Notes under the pieces: generated by a model
Databases searched by the model: none
Told to the model about the DNA's origin: nothing
What the model saw: only the letters and a program-made list of their open reading frames with translations
Position numbers and translations under genes: made by a program
Shown: positions 1 through 6,393 of the stretch, one piece after another
How positions within the stretch are numbered: the first letter of the stretch is position 1
How the letters are laid out: every line of letters begins with the position of its first letter
NCBI GenBank assembly: GCA_007570945.1
Contig: RKSH01000106.1
Location: 1 to 9,201, forward strand
Direction of reading: 5' to 3'
Origin: Gammaproteobacteria bacterium
GTDB taxonomy: Bacteria > Pseudomonadota > Gammaproteobacteria > Arenicellales > Spongiicolonaceae
DNA length: 9,201 nucleotides

Positions 1-218
1 TGCTGGCGAACATCCTGCGCGAGCGCGGGCATGAAGTCACATGTTTTGACCCGCATCTGGACGGCGACGCGCCCGACTTCGCGCCGTCGGTTTTTCTGGT
101 GGGGACAAAGCACGCCTACTTTTTCCAAATGCGCTTCCCGGCCGGCTCGGTGGTGATTGACCCATGGCGCTACATCCCGGATGCCGAGGGCGTGACGGTC
201 ATCCGGGTTGGGGAATAA
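1..218 (+). CDS. Nucleotide-sugar dehydrogenase (UDP-glucose/GDP-mannose dehydrogenase family), C-terminal end
   Basis: The reading frame is open from the window edge (first full codon at base 3) to TAA at 216-218 and gives the last 71 residues of a protein. It begins in a Rossmann-like segment (LANILRERGHEVTCFDPHLD), then VFLVGTKH, and ends FPAGSVVIDPWRYIP followed by VTVIRVGE. This matches the UDP-binding C-terminal domain of UDP-glucose/GDP-mannose dehydrogenases, which oxidise a nucleotide sugar to its uronic acid with NAD in the cytoplasm, for polysaccharide or glycan synthesis. The catalytic cysteine and the NAD-binding domain lie outside the window, so the substrate cannot be assigned. 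The protein ends where the family usually ends, so the terminus looks natural. The gene converges on the minus-strand ligase gene. The family call comes from recognising the terminal motif and is fairly sure; the specific enzyme is not. Confidence 0.72.
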   Translation, partial: LANILRERGHEVTCFDPHLDGDAPDFAPSVFLVGTKHAYFFQMRFPAGSVVIDPWRYIPDAEGVTVIRVGE

Positions 219-232
219 CGGTTCTTCCCGGC

Positions 233-358
233 CAGACCGCCATTTCCGCAGTTCAAACCACCATCCCGGCCCCTGCAACCACCGTTTCCACCCCCGCCGC
301 CACGGCTTTTGCACCGCAGACCGTCATTCCGGGAGCCGGCATCACCAGTCCGGGGCCG
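233..358. repeat. Six degenerate 21-bp tandem units between convergent genes
   Basis: Six consecutive 21-base units start at 233, 254, 275, 296, 317 and 338. Units 1, 2 and 5 are the most alike (they open CAGACCGCCAT, CAAACCACCAT and CAGACCGTCAT). Units 3, 4 and 6 are more diverged. The whole gap between the dehydrogenase stop (218) and the ligase stop (361) is taken up by this array and a 14-base lead-in. One plus-strand frame stays open across it and reads as Thr/Pro/Ala-rich heptads (QTAISAV, QTTIPAP, ATTVSTP, AATAFAP, QTVIPGA, GITSPGP) up to TAG at 362-364, but that frame has no convincing start of its own. A 7-base inverted pair, CCCGGCC (227-233) and GGCCGGG (354-360), brackets the array. 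Whether it codes, ends transcription from both sides or is inert cannot be told. Confidence 0.55.
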
Positions 359-360
359 GG

Positions 361-1602
361 TTAGGCGGCCGGGCGGGTGTCGTCGATGACTTTGCCGTCG
401 GCGGGCAGACGGCCGGCGGGGAGGAGTTCCACAGTGGCGCGTAATTTGCACACTTCGCGCACGGTGCGGGTAATGGCCTGGGCGAGGGATTTGCTTTCGG
501 TGGCGGACGTTTCGCAACGGAGGGTCATGTCATCGCGCATGTTTTCGGCGGTGATGGTGAGGCGGGCTTTTTTGATTTGCGGGTGGCGGCGCAGGATTTC
601 CGCGACCATTTCCGGGCGGACGAACATGCCGCGCACTTTGGCCGATTGGTCGGCGCGGCCGAGCCAGCCTTTGATGCGGGCGTTGGTGCGGCCGCAGGGG
701 CTGGGGCCGGGCAGGAACGCGCTCAAATCGCCGGTGGCCAGGCGCAACAGCGGGTAATCGGGATTGAGGACGGTGACCACGACCTCGCCGGCCTCATCCT
801 CGGCCACCGGCACGCCGCCGCCGGGGGTGACGATTTCAACAATCACCTCCTCGTCCACAATCATGCCCTCCCGGGCCGGGGACTCGTAGGCAATGAGGCC
901 GAGGTCGGCGATGGCGTAGCACTGGGCGACGGTGACGCCGCGCCCGGCCAAGTCGGCGCGCAGGGCCGGCGGCAGGGCCTCGCCGGAGACCAGGGCCTTG
1001 GTGACGGCGGGGGCCGGCAGGCGCAACTCGGCGGACTTGTCAAAAATGATTTTGAGAAATGACGGGGTGCCGACGTAGACCGCCGGTTTAAGTTGGGCGA
1101 TGGCGCGCGCTTGCAACTCGGTCTGGCCGGGGCCGGCCGGGAACACCGGGCAGCCGAGGGCGCGGGCGGCGGATTCCAGCATAAAGCCGGCCGGCGAGAA
1201 ATGGTAGGCGAAAGAGTTGTGCACCAACTCGCCGCGCCGGACGCCGGCGGCAAACAGCGCGCGCGCCATGCGCCAATAGTCGGGGCGGGCGGTTTCCAAC
1301 TCGTAGATGGGCCCCGGCGAGGCGTGGATGCGCAGGGCTTGCGCCGGTGGGCAGACGTTCATGCCGCCCAAAGGCGGCCGGCGGTTTTGCCGGGCGGGGA
1401 GTTGGGATTTGCGGGTGACCGGCAGGGTGGCGAGGGCGGCGCGGTCGGTGATGGTTGCCGGGTCCACGTCGCCGAGAATTTCGGCATAGGCCGGGCATTT
1501 GTCCTTGGCCAATTGCAACTGGCCCGGCAGGCGGGCGAACAAATCGCGCTCGCGCTCGCCGGGGTCGCGGGTTTCCAGGGCGTCGTAGAATTCGCCGGGC
1601 AC
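361..1602 (-). CDS. PaaK-like adenylate-forming enzyme (phenylacetate-CoA ligase family), 413 aa
   Basis: Likely an ATP-dependent acid-CoA ligase of the ANL superfamily, acting in the cytoplasm on a carboxylic acid that is not known. The N-terminus (EFYDALETRDPGER, then LPVTRKSQL near residue 60) is typical of PaaK-like proteins. Later landmarks are VYVGTPSFLK (175-184), VSGEALPP (205-212), CYAIADLGLIAYE (228-240, the aromatic/acidic A5-type motif), LRLATGD (286-292), GWLGRADQSAKVRG (312-325, A8-type hinge) and a C-terminal lysine in ADGKVID (about 404, the A10 position). The usual Ser/Thr/Gly-rich phosphate loop (TSGTTGK) is missing; IHASPGPIYE (92-101) stands in its place. I recall the same replacement in PaaK-like proteins encoded next to livF genes. 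The start is GTG at 1602, 11 bases after the livF stop, with no strong ribosome-binding site, so translation probably depends on livF. The family is sure; the substrate is unknown. Confidence 0.85.
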   Translation of the reverse strand: MPGEFYDALETRDPGERERDLFARLPGQLQLAKDKCPAYAEILGDVDPATITDRAALATLPVTRKSQLPARQNRRPPLGGMNVCPPAQALRIHASPGPIYELETARPDYWRMARALFAAGVRRGELVHNSFAYHFSPAGFMLESAARALGCPVFPAGPGQTELQARAIAQLKPAVYVGTPSFLKIIFDKSAELRLPAPAVTKALVSGEALPPALRADLAGRGVTVAQCYAIADLGLIAYESPAREGMIVDEEVIVEIVTPGGGVPVAEDEAGEVVVTVLNPDYPLLRLATGDLSAFLPGPSPCGRTNARIKGWLGRADQSAKVRGMFVRPEMVAEILRRHPQIKKARLTITAENMRDDMTLRCETSATESKSLAQAITRTVREVCKLRATVELLPAGRLPADGKVIDDTRPAA

Positions 1603-1613
1603 GACTCAGCGAC

Positions 1614-2408
1614 TCAGGCCAGCCAGCGTTTGCGGCGGCGGTAGTGCTTAAATTCGCGGAAACTCCTGCGCCCGCCGCCACTCATGCCGAGGTAAAACTC
1701 CTTTACATCCTCGTTGTCGGCCAAATCAGCGGCGGCGCCGTCCAGCACCACGCGGCCGTTTTCCAGAATGTAGCCATGGCTGGCGTAGCGCAAGGCGACG
1801 GCGGTGTTCTGCTCGGCCAGGAGGAAGGTGACGCCCTGCTCCTCGTTCAGCCGCCGGACAATGGCGAAAATCTCCTCCACCAATTGCGGCGCCAGGCCCA
1901 TGGACGGCTCATCCAACAAAATCACCGCCGGCTGCGCCATCAGCGCGCGCCCCAGGGCCAACATCTGCTGCTCGCCGCCGGAGGTGTAGCCGGCCTGGCT
2001 GGCGCGGCGTTTTTTCAGCGCGGGAAAGTAGTGGTAGACCTTATCCACATCGGCGCTGATTTGGCGGCGGCCGCACTTGCGGCTGTAGGCGCCGGTGAGC
2101 AGGTTTTCCTCCACCGTCAGGTGCTCAAAACAATGGCGGCCCTCCATCACCTGCACCACGCCAAGCCGCACCACCTCGGTGGGGCCGAGGCGGTCGATGC
2201 GGCGGCCGCGGAACTCAATGCCGCCCTTGGTCACCTCGCCGCGCTCGGTGCGCAGGATGTTGGACACCGCTTTCAGCGTGGTTGTCTTGCCGGCGCCGTT
2301 GCCGCCCAACAGCGCGACAATGCCGCGCTCCGGCACCTCCAGCGACACGCCTTTCAGCACCAAAATGACGTGGTCGTAGATGACTTCAATGTTGTTGACG
2401 CTGAGCAT
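1614..2408 (-). CDS. livF: LivF-like ABC transporter ATP-binding protein, 264 aa, with basic C-terminal tail
   Basis: This is the cytoplasmic ATPase subunit of a branched-chain-amino-acid/amide-type (HAAT) ABC importer. Walker A GGNGAGKTT lies at about residues 35-43, the Q-loop (VVQVMEGR) near 86, the ABC signature SGGEQQ at 143-148 and Walker B VILLDEPS near 162-169. LLAEQN follows where many ABC proteins carry the switch histidine, as is usual for LivF. The last ~20 residues, SFREFKHYRRRKRWLA, form an arginine/lysine-rich tail beyond the normal LivF end. I have seen similar tails in LivF proteins encoded beside PaaK-like ligases. I chose ATG at 2408 because GAGGG sits 5 bases upstream and the protein then opens MLSVNNIEVIYD, the usual LivF start; a TTG four codons upstream is also possible. 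The ligase gene follows after 11 bases. Substrate unknown; the symbol is given for the family. Confidence 0.92.
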   Translation of the reverse strand: MLSVNNIEVIYDHVILVLKGVSLEVPERGIVALLGGNGAGKTTTLKAVSNILRTERGEVTKGGIEFRGRRIDRLGPTEVVRLGVVQVMEGRHCFEHLTVEENLLTGAYSRKCGRRQISADVDKVYHYFPALKKRRASQAGYTSGGEQQMLALGRALMAQPAVILLDEPSMGLAPQLVEEIFAIVRRLNEEQGVTFLLAEQNTAVALRYASHGYILENGRVVLDGAAADLADNEDVKEFYLGMSGGGRRSFREFKHYRRRKRWLA

Positions 2409-2447
2409 GGCAACCCTCAATCAAGCATGTTCTCCTTGCAACGGGGC

Positions 2448-2476
2448 AGGATAGCACATGCCTCGGCGGTTGAAAA
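2448..2476 (-). promoter_or_regulatory. Candidate sigma-70-type promoter for livF and the ligase gene
   Basis: On the minus strand, TTTTCA (2476-2471, 4/6 to the -35 consensus) is separated by 17 bases from TATCCT (2453-2448, 4/6 to the -10 consensus). A TG one base upstream of the -10 box forms an extended -10. Predicted initiation near 2441 would leave a leader of about 33 bases before the livF ATG at 2408. It lies in the 92 bases between the endonuclease stop and livF, where a new promoter would restore expression of genes cut off from the SBP gene. It rests on sequence match only. Confidence 0.35.
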
Positions 2477-2500
2477 CGAGGGGCATTAAACCGATTTGCC

Positions 2501-3463
2501 TTACAGCCCGCACAGCCATCGGGAGACGGATGCGATTTGTTTTTCGTCGGTCAGGTTTGCGGCATGGCTTAACGTCCTGTTCTGCAATTGACCCCATATC
2601 TCACGCGCCATTTCTTTTTCAATGGCCGCCCCGACGAAAAAAGTGTGAATGGGATGGTTTTTCTCGATAAACGCCGTCCTGATGCGCTCCAGGGACGTGC
2701 GTGCCGTTTTCCAGTGCTCGTCGGCACCCGCCGGGTCTATGCCGCCTTTGAGCTCTCCCGCGGCTATGTATAGCGCGGGGTCCCGGCGCTGCTCTTTGCC
2801 GAAATTATCGTGAGACAAATTAAGCAGGCACATGTCCACGTTCTTTTTTACCAGCGGCACCGTGAGGTTGTAGACAAGAACACGGCTTTTGCCGCAAGTG
2901 CGCCAGCTCAATCCGCGAAAAGGATGCAAATCAACATCGGCATCGCAGATGTTGATTTGCTCCCATTTTTGTTTGTTCCCGGGATATAAACGATGGCACG
3001 AGTCGACGCCCGTTTCTTTCAGGGCGTTGAGGAGGGCGAGATCAAACTTCTTTTGACCCAGCTTTCCAATGATATTTCGCATGGACCCGCCCAGAGTATC
3101 CCCGCGGACAAGCAGGAAACGAAACACCAATTCCTCGGCAAATTTCTCTCCCGCCGGCTCAAGGATATTCTCGACAAGCATTTGCAATGCTTGTTCCTTG
3201 TCTTTCCGCGAAAAATAATTAAGCGCTTTATCAGACAGCCCCGCGGCCGTCAGCAATTTCCCATGAATGTGTTTGATGCCCATGAGCTCAGCCGGGGAAT
3301 TCGCTTTGGATGCGGCCGCCAATAAATTACGGGCATCATTCAGAAGCGGCCATGCCCGCTTGCTTTTCTCAAGCGCCAAATCGACGAATCCGGCCCTCGT
3401 GGCATCATGCGTGGTCACAAGGCCATCGCTCGACCGAATATGGTCAAAATAGACCGGCATCAT
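2501..3463 (-). CDS. Type II restriction endonuclease of the BsoBI/AvaI family, 320 aa
   Basis: The protein should cut double-stranded DNA at a short palindrome, as partner of the upstream methyltransferase. BsoBI and AvaI recognise CYCGRG, and that specificity is inferred here. From memory of this family I recognise FDHIRSSDGLV, ATRAGFVDLALEK, LLTAAGLSDKAL, FRFLLVRGDTLGGSMRNI, LSWRTCGKSRVLVYNLTVPLVKKNVD and ELKGGIDPAGADEHWKT. Counting from the ATG at 3463, the acidic residue of VDMCL is D210, the E-x-K pair of GELKGG is E237/K239, and the histidine of DEHW is H250. These correspond to D212, E240/K242 and H253 of BsoBI, with the E-to-H spacing of 13 preserved. BsoBI is a little over 320 residues, so the gene looks full length. 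The start overlaps the methyltransferase stop as ATGA, with GGGAG 5 bases upstream; an in-frame ATG at 3487 is less likely. It is clearly lower in GC than the transporter genes, for example 24 of 60 bases at 3181-3240 by hand count. Confidence 0.88.
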   Translation of the reverse strand: MMPVYFDHIRSSDGLVTTHDATRAGFVDLALEKSKRAWPLLNDARNLLAAASKANSPAELMGIKHIHGKLLTAAGLSDKALNYFSRKDKEQALQMLVENILEPAGEKFAEELVFRFLLVRGDTLGGSMRNIIGKLGQKKFDLALLNALKETGVDSCHRLYPGNKQKWEQINICDADVDLHPFRGLSWRTCGKSRVLVYNLTVPLVKKNVDMCLLNLSHDNFGKEQRRDPALYIAAGELKGGIDPAGADEHWKTARTSLERIRTAFIEKNHPIHTFFVGAAIEKEMAREIWGQLQNRTLSHAANLTDEKQIASVSRWLCGL

Positions 3464-4899
3464 TTTTTCTCCCACACATAAACGCATTTGCGCAATTCGG
3501 TGCGCCCATGCTCACCCATCTGTTGGCTGCTGTTGCCTTTTCCGTTCGGCAAAACATGGATTTTTCTGACGAAAAAACCCAGTTTTTCAGCAAAATCGGA
3601 CAGTATTATATCCGCTGAAACGCCCACACCGGCATAGCGGATGTTGTCATTAACCATGAACATTTTCATCCCGGGTTTTAGAACCCTCCCGCATTCGTAA
3701 ACCACGCACGCCATTTCGCGGAAATAGCCCTTAACCATGCGCGGGATGCTGCTGTTATTTAACAGCCCTTTCGCTTTCTGCAGGTCAAGATATTCCAGAA
3801 TGGATTGCAGTAATTCCTGTTGGTCGGCAATTGCCAAAGCGGTTTTCCAAGCCGGGTTAAGGCCCAGCAAATCTTTGACGCGATTTTCAACCGTGCAACT
3901 AATCATCTCCTGGCGGAGAGCGGACAGGCCCTTTTCATCAGTGCCGAGCAAAGCAAGTTCCAAGGCATATGTGCGCGTGTAGTCATACCTGTTGCAATAT
4001 GGCGGCGAAGTAACGACGGCGTCGTATTCACCGTCAGGCAACCGGGATAAAACATCGAGACACGAGCCCGAGTGCAAAACGATTTCTCCTCGGTTCCCCG
4101 CTTTAACTGGAAACAGGCTGAGAGCGTGTTGCGCCGATGAGACATCGGACATTATTTGGGTGATTTTTTCGCATACCGCGCGGTCGAACTCCGCGATTTC
4201 CCCCTTGTCAAATATTTTCTTTCCTTGGCGCCGGCCCGCACGGTGGTCCCAGCGCAGGTATTGCCCGTCTTTTCTGGTGAAGCTGACGGCCTCCAAAACG
4301 CACAACAAGGCAAATCGCAAAACCGACTGGACGCGAGAATTTTCTTTTCTCAGCGCAACCAGATATTTCCCGATGGATTCGAGAGTTTTGGCCGGATAAG
4401 CACCTTTGGTAATGCGCAATTCTCCAATTCTTGCTTTGGCCTTGGATTCTTTCCAAGTCTGTGCCGACAACCAACGCTGAAGACGTTCATAATCCTCATG
4501 AGTAAAATCATGCTCTAATATTTTTCGGGTTTGAATAATTTCCCGTCCGATAGGAAGCAGTTCTATGCCGTCGGCGTCCAGGCCCAGGTTACTGGCCACA
4601 AACAACGCCGTTCCGCTCCCCGCGAAAGGATCCAGCATTTTACCGGATGAAATTCCATACATGGAAAAAAGGTATTCAACCAACTCGGCGGAAAACCCCT
4701 CTTTGTACTTATACCACCGGTAAACCGGGCGGGTTTTATTGGCTTGAAAGCTTACCAGCGACCTGGTCAACGCGGTATCAACAAACAAACGGTCACTGAA
4801 CCGGTCCGTTGCCAGACCATCGAGATGGCAAATCTTGTCCAGCCGGGAAAGATCGCTCGCGCCCGGTTTGACTTTTTCGATTTGAGCTGTATCAAGCAT
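3460..4899 (-). CDS. Site-specific DNA methyltransferase of the R-M pair, probably N4-cytosine, 479 aa
   Basis: This is an SAM-dependent DNA methyltransferase that would protect host DNA from the endonuclease encoded directly downstream. The SAM-binding motif I is DPFAGSGT (residues 90-97). The catalytic motif IV is TSPPY (297-301), and the SPPY form is typical of N4-cytosine enzymes. NGKGNSSQQ near the C-terminus lies among the later conserved blocks. About 200 residues separate motif I from motif IV, which fits an order with the target-recognition region between them. The expected target is the endonuclease's site (CYCGRG by homology), so cytosine methylation is plausible. The stop TGA (3462-3460) overlaps the endonuclease ATG by 4 bases, which suggests translational coupling with the methyltransferase made first. 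The ATG at 4899 has GGGTGA about 7 bases upstream. GC content is lower than that of flanking genes, which suggests horizontal acquisition. No controller (C) protein gene was seen. Confidence 0.88.
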   Translation of the reverse strand: MLDTAQIEKVKPGASDLSRLDKICHLDGLATDRFSDRLFVDTALTRSLVSFQANKTRPVYRWYKYKEGFSAELVEYLFSMYGISSGKMLDPFAGSGTALFVASNLGLDADGIELLPIGREIIQTRKILEHDFTHEDYERLQRWLSAQTWKESKAKARIGELRITKGAYPAKTLESIGKYLVALRKENSRVQSVLRFALLCVLEAVSFTRKDGQYLRWDHRAGRRQGKKIFDKGEIAEFDRAVCEKITQIMSDVSSAQHALSLFPVKAGNRGEIVLHSGSCLDVLSRLPDGEYDAVVTSPPYCNRYDYTRTYALELALLGTDEKGLSALRQEMISCTVENRVKDLLGLNPAWKTALAIADQQELLQSILEYLDLQKAKGLLNNSSIPRMVKGYFREMACVVYECGRVLKPGMKMFMVNDNIRYAGVGVSADIILSDFAEKLGFFVRKIHVLPNGKGNSSQQMGEHGRTELRKCVYVWEKK

Positions 4900-4933
4900 G
4901 GCCTTTCACCCGCCGATAATAGCGGAAATCAGC

Positions 4934-4967
4934 GGCGGCGGGCGGCGGCACCGCCGCCACCGCCGCC
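4934..4967 (-). other. Strong GC-rich hairpin between the SBP gene and the methyltransferase gene
   Basis: On the minus strand, a GGCGGC-rich arm faces a GCCGCC-rich arm around a 3-base loop at 4950-4952. The inner stem has nine pairs including one G-T wobble, then one bulged base (4940), then six more G-C pairs. No T-run follows on either strand, so it is not a classical intrinsic terminator. It lies 28-61 bases past the SBP stop. It could protect the 3' end of the SBP message or reduce read-through into the R-M genes; both are inferences. The rest of the 95-base gap shows nothing else recognisable. Confidence 0.45.
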
Positions 4968-4994
4968 TTGCCAGGTTTGCGCGCCGGGCGCTGT

Positions 4995-6305
4995 TTAGCA
5001 GTTGCGCGGCGTGATGTTGTTTTCGGCGGCGTATTGCGCCGCTTCTTTTTCAATCAGCGGGCGCACCAGGTCGGTCATGGCCGGCACCCACTTGCGGATG
5101 ACCTGCCATGAGGCGCCGGTCCACTGCTGGATGACCACGCCGGGGTTGTCGCCTTCGTGGTTGGCGCAGGTGACCTTGAGCGGCGACAGCAGGCCCTCGG
5201 CGCCGAGGCGGCGGATGTCGGCGGGGGTGATGTTGAGGTTTTCCATGCCCCAGCGGAATTCCTCGCCGCTGAGCTGGCGCTGGCCGTATTTCTGCTGGGC
5301 GACGCGGATCGCCTCGGAGATGTAAATGCCGTTCACCACCGCGCGATTGTAGAGCACCTCGCCGATGTAGGACGGTTCGCCGTTGCCGCGGCCCTGGTCG
5401 TACAAATATTTTTTGATGTCGCGGATGACCGGAAAATCCTGGCCCGGGGCGTGGAAGTTGGCCGACTTGTAGCCCACCGCCCCGCGGCCGGCGGCGCGCA
5501 CGTCGGTCTCGGAGCCGGACCACCAGTTGCCGATGAACTTGTCCATGGGAAAGCGCACCGCCGAGGCTTCCTTGATGGCGGTGGCGTTCATCGCGCCCCA
5601 GCCCCACATGACGACGTAGTCCGGGCGGGTGCGGCGGATTTGCAGCCAGATGGATTTCTGCTCGGTCATGGACTGGGGCGCCACCGGATAGCGGTCAACG
5701 CTGAAGCCGAAACGCTCGGACAAAATATCCAGCGTCGGGATGGGCTCCTTGCCGTAGGGGTGGTCAAGGTAAATGTAGGCGATGCGCAGGCCGCGCAGGT
5801 TGTCCATGCCGCGCTCCACGCTGCCGATGTAGCGGATGATGGCGGTGGCCTGGCTCCAATAGGAGGCGGGGAAATTAAAAATGTAGGGGAACACCCGGCC
5901 GTCGGCGGCCGAGGTGCGGCCGTAGCCCATGGACAAAACCGGGATGCGGTCCTCGGTGGCCTTCTCGATGATGGCATAGGTGATGCCGGTGGAGTACGGG
6001 TTGTACACGGTGGCGCCGCCACCGCCGGCCTTGGTGCGCTCATAGCACTCAACGCCACGGTCGGTGTTGTAGCCGGTCTCGCACTCCTCCACGGTGAACT
6101 TGACGCCGCCGACACCGCCGTCGCGGGCGTTCAGCATTTCAAAATAATCCTTCATGCCGGCGGCGATGCGCAGGCCGCCGGGGGCGTAGGCGCCGGTTTT
6201 GTACACTAGGGACGGAATTGGCTGCTCGGCGCCTTGCACCGGCGCGGTGAACATGCCGAGCGCAAGAACGGCGGCGGCGGTGATGGTTTTGTTGGTCGGG
6301 CTCAT
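4995..6305 (-). CDS. Periplasmic substrate-binding protein of a branched-chain-amino-acid-type ABC transporter, 436 aa
   Basis: A type I periplasmic binding protein (Peripla_BP_6/LivK-like) that would capture a small solute and deliver it to an inner-membrane importer. The N-terminus MSPTNKTITAAAVLALGMF followed by TAPVQGA/EQ is a typical Sec signal peptide: one lysine, a hydrophobic stretch and cleavage after GA. The mature protein opens IPSLVYKTGAYAPGG and carries ANGM-like landmarks such as AAGMKDYFEMLNARDGGVGG, VEECETGYNT, SYWSQATAIIRYI, IAYIYLDHPYGKEP and GNWWSGSETDVRAAG. These fit the SBPs encoded with LivF/PaaK-like pairs. I chose ATG at 6305 because GGAGGA lies 7 bases upstream and the signal peptide then starts the protein; an in-frame ATG at 6350 would put 15 polar residues ahead of it. 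The gene is divergent from the cyclase. Its ligand is unknown; the ligase nearby suggests a carboxylic acid. Confidence 0.88.
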   Translation of the reverse strand: MSPTNKTITAAAVLALGMFTAPVQGAEQPIPSLVYKTGAYAPGGLRIAAGMKDYFEMLNARDGGVGGVKFTVEECETGYNTDRGVECYERTKAGGGGATVYNPYSTGITYAIIEKATEDRIPVLSMGYGRTSAADGRVFPYIFNFPASYWSQATAIIRYIGSVERGMDNLRGLRIAYIYLDHPYGKEPIPTLDILSERFGFSVDRYPVAPQSMTEQKSIWLQIRRTRPDYVVMWGWGAMNATAIKEASAVRFPMDKFIGNWWSGSETDVRAAGRGAVGYKSANFHAPGQDFPVIRDIKKYLYDQGRGNGEPSYIGEVLYNRAVVNGIYISEAIRVAQQKYGQRQLSGEEFRWGMENLNITPADIRRLGAEGLLSPLKVTCANHEGDNPGVVIQQWTGASWQVIRKWVPAMTDLVRPLIEKEAAQYAAENNITPRNC

Positions 6306-6369
6306 GGAACTCTCCTCCGGGTTGGGTTGTTTGTGGGCTGAGCTTACCACCTCCGCCGCCGCACCGCCA

Positions 6370-6393
6370 ACCGCCGGACTTCACCCCGGCGGT
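6370..6393. promoter_or_regulatory. Perfect 8-bp inverted repeat with 8-bp spacer in the divergent intergenic region
   Basis: ACCGCCGG (6370-6377) is followed by ACTTCACC and then by the exact inverse CCGGCGGT (6386-6393). A second, overlapping pair is GCACCGCC (6361-6368) with GGCGGTGC (6388-6395). The element ends 2 bases before TACACT (6396-6401), a weak -10-like box pointing toward the cyclase gene, and lies 65 bases upstream of the SBP ATG. A dimeric regulator could bind there and control both genes, or it could form an RNA hairpin. No known operator is recognised. GC-rich DNA makes such repeats more common by chance. Confidence 0.35.

Noticed and set aside
2460..2484. Inverted repeat after the endonuclease as a terminator
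   Set aside because: The stem is only about six pairs with a bulge and an 11-base loop, and no T-run follows on the minus strand.
1455..2489. 344-codon open frame on the plus strand
   Set aside because: It lies antisense to livF and the ligase start, is rich in His/Ala/Gly as GC-rich antisense frames are, and shows no family motif, whereas the minus-strand frame has all ABC ATPase motifs.
3464..3487. Upstream in-frame ATG for the endonuclease
   Set aside because: The ATG at 3463 has GGGAG at 5-base spacing and the classic ATGA overlap with the methyltransferase stop.
2421..4994. Target-site duplication or terminal repeats at the edges of the R-M insertion
   Set aside because: Comparing 2421-2500 with 4900-4994 by eye showed only short GC-rich matches; no integrase or transposase gene is present.
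5157..6209. 350-codon open frame on the plus strand
   Set aside because: Antisense to the SBP gene, low-complexity Ala/Gly/Val/His composition, no recognisable domain.
6306..6350. Upstream in-frame ATG for the SBP
   Set aside because: It would place 15 polar residues before the signal peptide, and the good GGAGGA ribosome-binding site serves the ATG at 6305.
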